From contig CAUYUJ010016299.1 of the NCBI GenBank assembly GCA_963575745.1, positions 193,175 through 257,174 of the forward strand: a DNA stretch of 64,000 nucleotides, written 5' to 3'. The translations under genes were made by a program, and so were the position numbers. This document shows positions 10,705 to 21,700 of the stretch, piece by piece; position 1 is the stretch's first letter; each line of letters begins with the position of its first letter. Below the pieces are notes generated by a model. It was given only the letters and a program-made list of their open reading frames with translations, had not been told where the DNA came from and made no database searches. Origin of the DNA: Prorocentrum cordatum (Eukaryota; Sar; Dinophyceae; Prorocentrales; Prorocentraceae).

Positions 10705-12848
10705 CCCCCCTGCATCGAGCCGCAGCACATCTACGCGGTCGTCAGCGTCGCGGACCCCAAGAAAGCCCGTGGGGTCGACAACATTGGGCCTCTCGACATA
10801 CAGAGATTGCCCCCAAACGGCATCAACCAGCTGGCGCAGCTCTACAACTTCGTGGAGCACACTGGGCTATGGCCACAGCAGTTCTGCGCCACGGTTGGCG
10901 CGATGGCTCCTAAGCCCGCTGGAGGGGAGCGCATACTTGGCACGCCCCCTACCACCCCGAAGACTTGGAGCAAGATCCGAGCCACAATCACCGACCAGTG
11001 GTCCAGCGAGCTGGGCGAGTTCTGGGGCACCGCCATCAAGGGCTCCAGCGCCCTACGGGCCGCCTTGACAAGGGCGCTCCTCGACGAGACGGCGGCGGCC
11101 CGAGGCTTCTCCCCCGCGACCCCCCCCCCCCCCCCCATGGACGTCGAGAAGTTCTACGACGCAGTCAATTTCGCCAAGCTCCTGGACACGGCCATCCAGG
11201 CAAGGTCCCCCCCATTGCCGTCGCGCTGGAGGCGCAGCTCTTCATGGCCCCCAGGTACCTGCGCATGCACGGGCGGGTCAGCGACATCATCGATCCGCAG
11301 CGCCCCATTGCCGCTGGGAGCCCGCATGGAGGGAAGCTCGCTAAGGTACACTTGGGCCCCATTCTGGCCAAGGCCCACCACAACTACGCCTACGCAGGCC
11401 TGTGGACCTTCGCCGACGACACGGTCGCAAGGACCGAAGGCGAACCCAGGCAGGTCGCCAGGGACCTCGCCGACGCGGGCGCCATCCTGTGCGACGGCAT
11501 GACCGAGGCGGAGTTTAAGGTCTCCGCGAAGACCACGGTGTTCGCGTCCACGGTGTTCGCGTCTTCGGCTGCGGTAGCCCTCAACGTGCACACCTACCTC
11601 AAGCGCGCGGGCTACACCATCAAGGCGCCCCGCTCCGCGGTCGACCTGGGCATCGAGACCGTCGGAGCCCGTCGCAGAGAGGCGGCCAAAGCAGCTCAGA
11701 GGGCGCAGAAGGCCAAGCGCAGGACTGGGCGAATCATACCCAAGAGCCGCAAGCACGCCTCGCGGGCCAAGATTGCGAAGGGCCCCTGGACAACGGGATC
11801 CCGCCCGCAGGGCACCTACGGCCATCAGGTCATGGGCCTCTCCCCGTGGACCATCACCGAGCAGAGGCGTCAGGCCGTGCAGGCCGCAGCTGGAAAGGCC
11901 CCTGGACGTTGTCCCGCAACCGCCCTAGCCGTGATCCCGGGCGACAAGGATCCAGGCATCGAGCTCAGATGGCAGACCATCCTGGAGTGGCTCAACTTCT
12001 GGTTCGCGAACCCGAACTACCACCAGCGCGTCGGCAAGGCCTGGCGGATCATCTACACGGAGGTCACCTGCAGCAGCACGGAGCGCTGGAGACAGGTGGT
12101 GGGCCCCATCTCCGCCGTCCAGGCCATCCTACTTGACGCTGGGTGGGACTGCCCTTCCCCCGTCGAGTGGTCTCGACAGCCTCGAGAGGGTGAGCAGGGC
12201 GAGCAGACATGGCTCCTACCTCGCGAGGACTGTGGAGATTGGGGGCAGAGATGCGAGCAGGTCGACCCGTCGCAGCTGGCCCTGGAGTTCTGTCAGTCCA
12301 TCGAGAGCGGCTACTGGCAGGCTGCAGCGAAACACCCTGAAGGAGATGGACTTCAAAAGGGAGGGGCCGACGTACATATCGTGACGCACGAGATGAACAA
12401 GTTCATGCGCGACGGAGAGTACGAAAAGTGGGCGCTCAACCTTTGCGTGGTCGCGGGAGCACAGTGGCCACGTGGGCGCATCGTTGAGGCGGGCTACCAG
12501 GCCGAGACCTCCTGCCCGAGGTGTGGAGGCGCCGATGAGACGCTGATGCATCGCGTCGGGCTGTGCCCCAGCAACTGCGACCACGAGGACTACGAGATAT
12601 CTGACGCCCTCCTCCCCTCAGCCCTCGCTTGCGCTGAGGCTGACCCTGCATACTGGCTCCGTGGCCTTGCCGCCCGTGCGGACACGCACCCTGTATTTCG
12701 AGATATGGGACGGGACGGTGGGTGGAGCTGGGTTGGGCGGGATTGGGACGGGTGCGAAGATCCGGATGGCCTCCTCACCCTGTATGGCGACGGCTCGGGG
12801 GGTCAGCATAGCTCAGACCCCGTCGCCGCAGGGTGGGAGCCGCTGTGA
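10705..12848 (+). pseudogene. LINE no. 2 reverse transcriptase, connector and Cys/His finger
   Basis: RT motifs appear in order: KKARGVDNIGPLDIQRLP (early motif), PKPAGGERILG, motif A DVEKFYDAV (Asp at 11140-11142), the motif B region HGGKLAKVHLGPILAK, and motif C TFADDT (11409-11420) with both Asp intact. Frameshifts fall at a ~16-base C-run ending at 11136, just before motif A, and at a C-run near 11206-11213. Downstream are a connector and a CPRCGGADETLMHRVGLC finger (about 12510-12570) typical of RT-associated zinc fingers. The last codons enter RNase H (YGDGSGG, Asp at 12789-12791) before the frame is lost near 12830. The catalytic residues are conserved, so either the copy is young or the indels are assembly errors. 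Confidence 0.75.
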
Positions 12849-13753
12849 TCGCCATGCAATCTCGCTTTGGGGAATGGATGCCCTGGGGGGGCATCCTCTC
12901 AGGCTTGGACGGCCCATTTCAAACGGTGCCGCGCGCCGAGCTCCTAGCATTCGCACTGGCCCTCGAGCATTATGTCGGCGACCTGCGCTATGTTACTGAC
13001 AACATGCCCCTATTGCAGGGGTGGAAGTCGAGCCGACACCTGCAGCCCCATGGAGCCAACCGTGATCTGTGGCAGCGCATTGACCGCGCGGTCCAGTACA
13101 GAGGACCAGGCGCGGTGCACGTCCTGTGGGTGCCCGCACACAGCGAGGATGCCGCCAGTGTAGCGCGTGACCCAGTTGCCTTCGACCACACGCTAGGCAA
13201 CGCCTGCGCAGACGCGTGGGCTGGCGAAGCCGCCCGCCGTGCATGTGAAGCGGCCATAATTGGCGTTGCACCTCCTACTGACTTGCACGATACGCAGTGC
13301 GCCCTCATCAGGCGCCGTGCCCGTCGCGCGCTCGCTGACACCCTGGCCGTCGACCCGTGGGTCGCGGAGCGACCCTCGCAGGCCAAGGGACAGCGTGCCA
13401 CTCTGCTGCAGCGCGCCTTGAGTGCCAGCCCCCACTCCTTTGTGCTCCACTCGAGCAAGTACAGGTGCTCGAGCTGCGAAGTCACAGTGGATAAGGCCCA
13501 AATCCGCCCAGCCTGTGCGACGCCGTGCCAGCCAGTGGCACCCCAGCCTGTCGCCAGTGACCAGGTCGTCCCAGTACAGGGGACGGCCACACTCTGTGGC
13601 CGCGAGCTGCACTCCTCACATAAGCTGCACTTCATGCAGAAGTACTGCATGTATTTCTGCCGCGAATGTGGCAAGACAGCCACCGAAGACCCCAGACACC
13701 TTGCCAGTCCGTGCGGGGGCCTAACCCGCAAAAGGCAAGGAGAATACGGCTAA
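12780..13753 (+). pseudogene. LINE no. 2 RNase H and C-terminal Cys fingers
   Basis: After DGS at 12789, the frame 12833-13753 carries the rest of an RNase HI fold: RAELLAF (Glu), YVTDNMP (Asp), LWVPAHSED (His) and GNACADAWAG (final Asp). All catalytic positions are present, but the first Asp is in another frame, requiring one shift near 12830-12838. The C-terminus has Cys pairs in YRCSSCEV and FCRECGKTATEDPRHLASPC, resembling the fingers that end other dinoflagellate LINE proteins. The stop is at 13751-13753. Confidence 0.75.
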
Positions 13754-13849
13754 GATCGACAAGGGCCTTTTTACGCGTGCCCGTGCGGGTCGCGACGGCC
13801 TCACTCCGTATATCCGTGCGGCGTCCCACGGCATGGCCCTGGAGCAGGC

Positions 13850-14062
13850 CGCCGCAGCCGCGCTCGCTGGCCCTGCCGCGAGCGATCCATAAGAACTGTG
13901 GGTGGCCCCACGGCAAGGCCGTAGCTTTTTGCGCCACCTCCCACTCGCAGCGGGTTGCCGCTGCCGCGCTCGTAGCCCAGGCCGCGAGCGATATTATTGA
14001 CCAAGGGTGGCCCCACGGCAAGGCCGTGGTCTTTTTCGCGCCACCCTTCGCTTGCGGCCGCT
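13850..14062 (+). repeat. Two ~105-bp tandem copies with paired small hairpins
   Basis: The word GTGGCCCCACGGCAAGGCCG occurs at 13902 and again at 14007, in a ~105-bp imperfect direct repeat. Within it GTGG-CC-CCAC and ACGGC-AAG-GCCGT can each fold into a short stem. It lies in the presumed 3' untranslated part of LINE no. 2, just before the TCC/ATC tract. Confidence 0.65.
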
Positions 14063-14116
14063 GCCGCAGGCGCGCTGGCACGCACCTTGGTGCGCATCAT
14101 CGTTATCCTCGTAATC

Positions 14117-14430
<314 letters not shown>

Positions 14431-14433
14431 TCC

Positions 14434-15240
14434 CCCAGGCTTAGAGCACATTGGTACTGGTCGGTGAGACGCAGATACTGCAGATGAAATCTAAAGCTAC
14501 CTCTAGATCGCTCGCATCAGCTGAAAAGGACGAGATGTACCTATCAGTGTACCGCCCACCCATGCACAATGGATGCACAACGGATGGGGAGGTGCTCCTC
14601 CTCCTCCTCTCCTCCTCCTCCTCCTGCTCATCCTCCTCCTCATCCTGCTCCTCCTCCTCCTCCTCTCCTCCTCCTCCTCCTCCTGCTCCTCCTCCTCCGC
14701 CTCCTGTTCCGCCTCCTCCTCATCATCCTCTTTCCCCAGGCTTCGAGCACATTGGTGCTGGCTGGTTTGACGCAGATAGTGCAGGTGGCATCTAAAGCTG
14801 AATCGAGAGCGATAGCCTCAACTGAAACGGACGAGATTGGTGTATCAATGCACCGTTTATGAATGAATGGAGGGGGGGGACCGTCTCCTCCTCCTCCTCC
14901 TGCTCCTGCTCCTCCTCCTACTCCTCATCCTCCTCCTCCGCCTCCTCCTCCGCCTTAGAACACATTGGTGCTGGCCAGTTTGACGCAAATACTGCAGATG
15001 ACATGTTTAAAGCTTCCTCGAGAGCGATCGCATCAGCTGAAAACGGCAAAGTTGGTCTGTAAATGTAGCGTCCAGCCAAGCACATTGGATGCACAATGGA
15101 TGGAGAGGTCATCCTCCTCCTCCTCCTCCTCCTCCCCCCCTCCTCCTCCTCCTCCTCCTCCTCTTCATCGTTTTCCTTTTTCTCCGTTTCTTCCTCCTCC
15201 TCCTCCTTTTCCTCCTCCTCCTCCTCCTCCTCCGCCTGCG
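14434..15240 (+). repeat. TCC-linked unit, copies 2, 3 and 4, with (TCC)n spacers
   Basis: Copies of the 150-165-bp unit occupy about 14434-14597, 14733-14886 and 14950-15116. They are separated and followed by TCC-rich tracts at about 14598-14732, 14887-14949 and 15117-15235. Copies share the opening GGCTT(A/C)GAGCACATTGG word and, except for the diverged end of copy 3, the closing GGATGCACAA(C/T)GGATGG word. Together with copy 1 this forms an interrupted tandem array. Confidence 0.8.
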
Positions 15241-15793
15241 GCACTGCGGGCAAAGCGGTTCTTGTCCGCCGCAGCCCGCGCCGCGCGCGCGCCCGATCGC
15301 GCGGCGCGACGCACGACCCCCTGCCTCTGAGATCCTCTGGAGGGGCCTCAGGAGGGGGCCTCAAAACGCCTCTGGAAACCTGGCCCGCAGACGGGGGAGA
15401 GAGGAGCCACAGGGCCTGGGAGGGACCTCAAGGGCCTAGGAGGAGAGGAAAGCGGAGCCAGGGTCCAGGCGCTGGGGCGGGCCTAGGTTTGTACTGGGCC
15501 CGCCACCCCCCGACCACCACCTCCATAGTGGAGTACGTACTCCTCCTCGCTCGAAAGACGCGGAGGTGGTGGTAGTGGGGGGGCAAATGTATTGTAGGGT
15601 TGTGGGCCCCCACCCCTCAACAGGAGAGAAACAAAGCCTGCATGGGCGCGAGAAAGGAACGGAGGGGGGGCCCACAACCTACTAGGGGGGGGGGGGTGGC
15701 GCCCCGCGGGCCCAGGTGTCAGGGGATGAAGGTGGTCTCTTCCCCTCTCGCGGCCGCCAGCGCCCCCAGGTCCGTTCCTGGGGGCCGGCACGC
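15241..15793. other. Region between the TCC array and LINE no. 3, with two foldback structures
   Basis: No gene seen. On the minus strand this would be the 3' untranslated region of LINE no. 3. It contains a nested foldback at 15513-15573 (ACCACCACCTCC pairing with GGAGGTGGTGGT, with the perfect palindrome GGAGTACGTACTCC at 15530-15543 inside). A second foldback joins about 15595-15614 with 15667-15684. G-runs of 8-13 bases lie around 15665-15700. Confidence 0.5.
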
Positions 15794-18700
15794 TCACCGC
15801 GAGGGGGTGATCACCAACCTGTACTCCGCGGGGTGGTGCTCGCCGTGGTTGTCGTTCGGGGGGCCGCAGAAGTCGCCCATGTGTCCGCCGTATCGGTCGT
15901 CCTCCTCGAGGGGGCGTTCACCTCGGGGTTGGCCTCGTTCGCATGCGTACTCGGCGCCATCGCGTGGTGGTTGCCCCCGTTGCTCTTCTTGTGCCCCTGT
16001 TACGGGCATGGCGTTTTCCGTTGTCTGACGACGTGTGGTGTGGTCGGTCGTGCGTTCTGACGTGGTTGATGAAGCGAGGCAGTTCGAGGCTTGTGGCGAC
16101 GAGTATCCAGGTCGCGGCTCGAGGAGCACCGCGCCTGGACGTTCTGACATCCAGCAGTCGGGTCCTGGCTGTTGTGGATGACGATGCGGTCGAGCATGCC
16201 ACATATCGTCGGTGCTGGGTCGGCGTTCGGTGCTGATGTGGTCGCCGTTGCCATCATGTCCATCATAGTGCCACGTCTGTGCCTTTGTGTATGCGTCGGC
16301 GGTGGGCTGGAGTGTTTGCTCTATGGCCTGCGTCAGTGTCGTTGTCGTGGTGATGTCTGCAGGGCAGTTGCAAGCAGTGAATGCTGTGGTCAGGGTTGTG
16401 CTGCACGTCGTTGTGATGTATGCGTATTCCTGTAGCAGCAGGTGTCGGAGGCTGCTGTCCAAGATGATGGTAGGTGTGCGCGTCATCATCATCCGCTGTG
16501 CGGTCCGTAAGACGTGCCGCATGCTGTCGTTGTCTTGTCGTACCGCTCTGTGCTGCGTGGGTGTGAGATCCAGTCGTCCCCAAGGTGCCTCTTGCGTCCT
16601 GAGGTTGAGGTCGCGGTCGAAGGTCGTGAGGTCGGCGTCGATGATGCAGAAGGCAGCGTGGTCGTATGGTGTCGTGGCCATGTCGGAAGCCGTTGGGTCA
16701 GGTTGGGGTGGGTGCATGGTTGGCAGGTGGTGGAGTTCGATGGAGATGCTGTGTCTGTCTGCGGTGGCTTGGAGGGCGTCGGTCACCGCGCTGGTGTGGT
16801 CGTGGTTGGCGGTGAAGAGCAGTACGATGCTGGGCTTTCCTGTGATGTCGGTCATCCCCGTGTCTGCTCGGTTGGGTCCGCTGTCTTGTGTGGTGGGTGC
16901 GTCGGTGGGTAGTTGGGCTGGTATTGGTCGGTGGTCGTGGTCGGCGTGGGTTGGTGGTCCCAGTGCTGGCCCATGTAGCTGGATGGGTGGCCGCTCGGCG
17001 TAGTCTTCTGGAAGCCCAGCGTGTCGGTTGGATCGTCGTACGCGTCGGGTCTCCTCCTTGTGCGCGTCGATGTCTTCTGTTGGCGGCTTCGCTCCGAACT
17101 GCATCAGTGTGGCTGCACACTGGTGTGACGACTTGACGTGTTTGGTAAGTCTGTTCGCGGTGTAGAAGTACTTCAAGCATACCTGGCAGGTGTCGCCGAC
17201 GATGTAGTTGTCTATGGTGTGCTTGTCCTGGTGGACGGCGTAGACATGCTTGTTGTGTGCTGCTTTGGTCTTGAATGTAGCACCGCAATGGTAACACATA
17301 ACTCTGGCTGGTGCTGGTGTCGTGGTTCCTGCTTGTCGGGGTAGTGGCGGCACTCCCAGTGCTGTTGCCGTTAGCGATAGGTCTGCCCGCAGCTGGTCCT
17401 GCGCTGCTCGGTCGGAGGATGAGTCTTGTGCGCGCTTGTAGGTGCTCGTAATAAAAGACTTGACCGTGTGCATGTCGTTGCGTGCAGCCTTGATGAAGTC
17501 GATGATGTCCTTGGGTGCGGTGGTGATGCGGGTGCCGTCGCAGTGCTGTCGGCATGTGTGGATGTCGTTGTTGATGGTTTGCGTCCAGGTGCCGTTGGCT
17601 TCGATGTCGTAGTCAATGAGTGCCTGCGTTTCGTACGGGCATCCTTTTATGAGTCGCAAAAGTTCTCGCAGTCGTAGCCATCGTAGTCGGTCTTCGAGGT
17701 TCGGTAGTTGAGCACGTGCCAGTATCTGCTCGTTGGTGATGTGCTTGTCCTTCATGGCCTTGTGCGTAATTCCTATTGCCTGTCGAGCCGCAGTGACGTA
17801 GGCTGTGTTGATCCTGTGGTAGTCCCGCGCTGTTGTGATGAGCCATGTCCCCGCGTTAAATAGCAGTCTTGAATAGCCGAATGACTCGAGGTAGTGGATC
17901 TTAGTCTGGATGGAGATGGCTTGTCGTTGGAACAAGGTGCGTCGGAGTGGGCCTGTTGTCTCGCGTAGCGCGATGGTGCGTGCTGCCGTCTCCTGGCCCA
18001 TGTCGTTCCTGTCGTTGAACATCGCGCCCAGCAGCTTGGTGCTTCTAGCGATGGTGACGCAGAGCCCCATGTCGGTGATGCTGTGGTTGTCCCGTATCAT
18101 GGTCCGTGTAGCTCTTTTGCCTGCGACGGTGTTGGGGTAGACGATGAAGCTGGACTTCTTGGTGTTGATCGGGAGGCCTCTTCGCAGTGTCGCGCGTATG
18201 AGATGTCCCCACATCTTGGTGATGAGTGCATGGATCATGGTGCCGTCTGCCGTGGATGCAGCCGCCTTGACGTCATCTACGAAGGATGTAGAGGACAGTG
18301 TGGCGTTGTGGTCGCAAGCTCGGAGACGTGGTGGGGCATGCGGTATGTCGAAAGTCGCTCCATCCTCGACGGCGTGGTCGTGGTAGTCTCGCGTGACGTC
18401 CGCCATGAGCATGTTGAATGTGAAGTCGGCTGTTGGTACGCCAGGGCGTGTACCAAGTCGTGGTGCTGCGTAGCTGCACTGGTCGTCGATATAGAACCAA
18501 GTCCCAGTGTGTGCCTCTGTGAGCATGTCGACAATGTGTTGGTTGTCCACGTGTTGGTTGACAATGCCGTTGTCGGTCATGAGGGCCTCAATCGCGGGAA
18601 GCATGACATGGGGGATGTCGATGTGGGCGAGAAGGTCGTCCAGCTGCTCCTTGGTCTGGGTGAAGTTGTACACGAGCTGGTTGACTACCTTGTGGAAGGC

Positions 18701-21700
18701 TGCTTTCAAGTCTATCATGATGATGACCATGTCGTGCTTCAAGTGGTAGGCGGTGTTGGATAGGAGCCGCATCGTCATGTGGTTGATGTCCGTGCTGTAG
18801 TGGCGTCGGCCTCCCGTCTGAGTGGAGAAGAGCATCGTGGGGATGAGGTCCTTCATGCATTGTCTGATGTATCTGTAGTGGTGCTTGATGACGGTGTTGG
18901 CTAACGTGATTGACCGTTGGTTGTTCAGGTCCTCCTCGCTGCCTTTGCCCTTCCAGAAGTACGTCATCCTGGACCCCTTGAGAGCTACGCCCTCCCTGCA
19001 GAAGAGCGCCGCTTTGGTGATGATCGGATGCATGTGTCGGGCCATCTGCCGTGGGGCGATCTTGGAGAAGTCGTCGGATACACGATCTGGTCCTGGTGCG
19101 CGGTGAGGTCTCGCTTTGTGAAGGATGTCGGTGAGCTCGTAGATGCTGGCGAAGTTGTTGACGTGGCGCGTTCTCCTGGGCTGAGCTGGGTCGGTCCTGT
19201 CCTCCTTGGCGTTGCATCTGTCAACCACGTCCTGAGCGGAGAGGATGTCGGCTGCTTCGTTGTGTCCGAAGTGGCGCGTGGCTGCGTCGGCCTTGCTCGT
19301 GGAGCTGTCGAGGACAGTGCCGTCTGCTGCGTTCATCATGGGGTATGCTTGCCGCTTACGTCTCTTGCGGCCGCCGAATAGCAGGAGCTTCTTGGTGTAC
19401 TTCCACTCGGTGTACGTGTCGCCAGTGCGCTTTGCATCCATTGCCTTTTGTGCTTGCTCTTCCAAGAAAGCGTCGTAGTCCCTGTCGGTCATCTTGACGA
19501 TTACTTTTCTCGTGGCGTCGATCCAGTGCCGTACGTGTTGTAAAAACCCATGATAGTCAGGGTTGTAAGGGAAATTCGCTGCAGCGTAGTTGAGCATGTA
19601 AGTCTCGCAGTAAGTAGTGTGGATCGCCTCGGGAGTCATCTGAAGGGTCGGGTCGTTGTGGATGTCGTTGATGAGCCTTTGGATTCTGCGCTTTGTCGTG
19701 CTAGCTGTCGCTCCATGTGTTGTTGCCTTACGGAGGAGCTTCATGAACTTCCGTCGGCTGAGGACAAAGTCGAGCGTGGTCTCTGAGATGTACTCCTGGT
19801 ATTTCTTCTTCCCGCTTCTTTTGAACGCTGAGGTCGCTGCGTCCATGATGGTCAGCATGTACTGGTGGATGTGCTCATCGTAGTCCGTCCCCCATGACGG
19901 TAAGACAGTAGCGTCCAGGTGCATCTTGAAGGTCTCGACGGCCTTCTCGTCATTGAGCTGGTGCTTGTCGATCTTCGGGAAGAGCTGCTTTGGCGCAGTG
20001 TGCCGCACGGTCCAGCAGGCTCGAGCTGTAACTGGCAGGTGATCCTCGCGGTGATGCTGCCCTTGTCGGTGTTTCTTCATGGTCTCAATGTCGGCCAATG
20101 TCTTGACGTCGGTGATGTGGCTGATGAGCGTATCGTCCGCGATGATGTAGTCGATGCGATGCTTGTGCCCATATGCGTCTGTCCACGTGTGGTGCTCGTC
20201 GCCGTTGGAGATCACGGTGTTGGCGATGACGTAGTGCCCTGCGGCTGCTATCTCGTGAAGTTCCTTGCCGTTGCTGTCCTCGGTCTGGGAGAGTCCAGCA
20301 GGTCCAACAGATGTCGACTGCACGCTTCCAAGTCGGCCGTTGGCGTCGGCGAGCATGAGGTTGGGTCTGTGCTGTTGTACGAGCTTCTGTAGTCGCTGCC
20401 AAAAGTCTTGTCGTTCTTGAGGACCTTTCTTGCTGTGAGGAGCATGAAATACACAAATGGTGGTATTGATGCAGTCCGTAGTGACTTTGACGATGAGGAT
20501 CCTTGGCTCACTGATGAGAACGTGGCAGTGTCTGGGCTCGAAGTGCTGTGGGCCGTCCTTGTTGTAGGCGTAGGGCTCCTCCACGTTGATCCATAGCTCA
20601 CATCCAGCGTTGTAGTGGTCGTGCGGGCTGCTGATGATGAAGTATCCATTCCCAGTTGTTGTACGTCGTTCGTTGCGCGCCTCCTGAATGCCGATGATGT
20701 GGAGTCGCTTTTCTTGAAATTGTCGTCGAAGCAAGGGTCCCCGCCACTGGTGTGCAAGCCGAGCTGCCTTTGTGAACTTCTTCTGCTGCTGAGCGTCGGA
20801 CTCTCTGACACTCTCGGCGTTGTAGGTTGCAATGGAGAGCTCGATCTTGGTTTCTTTGGCAGAGACCGTCTTAGGCGCCATGAGGTGTCGAACACTAGCA
20901 TTCCGAGTTGGTAATCCAAAGCGTAAGGTGGCACCTTCGCGCAGTGGGTAAGCTGCTCGATCGGGATGATCAGGCTGGAGGATCGACTCCCATTGGTAGT
21001 ACTTTGTGTCCGCAATGATGTCTCTGAAGTTGTGCGGGATGGTGTCGTAGTCGTGGCCTCTCTCGTAGCGCTTGCGTGTCCTCTTTGAGATTCCGTCGGC
21101 GAGCTCGTTCCACGGCATGCCTTCGTGACTCGGGACGTGATGCAAGGTGATGTCGTTTTCGTTCTTGAGTGTGTCGAAGATGACCTTCATGAATCTCGCA
21201 AGATGTTCGTCTGCTGATGCTGTGGCGCGTCCCATGCATATGTTGATGGCCGTCTCGCAGTCGGTGTGGATACAGATAGGTTGCGGCTCGGCGACGGCGA
21301 TGGACCACATGAGAGCCTGCACGATGGCCATGATCTCGCCTGTGGTGTTGGTGGTGCTGCGGTCATTCAACTTCATGTTGTGGCTCTTGCTGACGATGCT
21401 GCTGAAGGCTCCTCTGAACGTGCGTTGGTCGTGTTCACCACCTTCTTGTAGTACCAAGAATGCCCATGAGCAGCAGTCTGGTCTCCGTGCGTTGTGGGAA
21501 GCGTCAGTGAAGATGTGCTTTGCGCTGTGGGCATTGTTGCCTTTCGTCGTATTGTTGAGCGCATATGTTGCTACTGGGTGCAGGTCATCACCTTCGATGT
21601 TGGCGTTGAGAAAGGGGGCGGTCGTGGCCCGTATTCGTCTGATCAGTCCTCTGGTGTCCCCTAGGTCGCATGTGCAGTCGCCTGGTGGTTGCAGGCCGTG

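Larger units (their letters stand above)
7651..14115 (+). mobile_element. LINE retrotransposon no. 2 (SL-tagged, about 6.5 kb)
   Basis: A non-LTR retrotransposon with the order N-terminal Cys fingers, coiled coil, EEP endonuclease, reverse transcriptase, Cys/His finger, RNase H, C-terminal Cys fingers. All catalytic motifs survive, but the reading frame changes several times, mostly at C or G runs. The left end is an SL relic abutting (CTC)n at about 7630-7650; the right end runs into (CTC)n at about 14117-14155. The element therefore appears inserted in a TCC tract between copies 1 and 2 of the TCC-linked unit. The exact target duplication cannot be read because the target is a triplet repeat. 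Confidence 0.8.
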
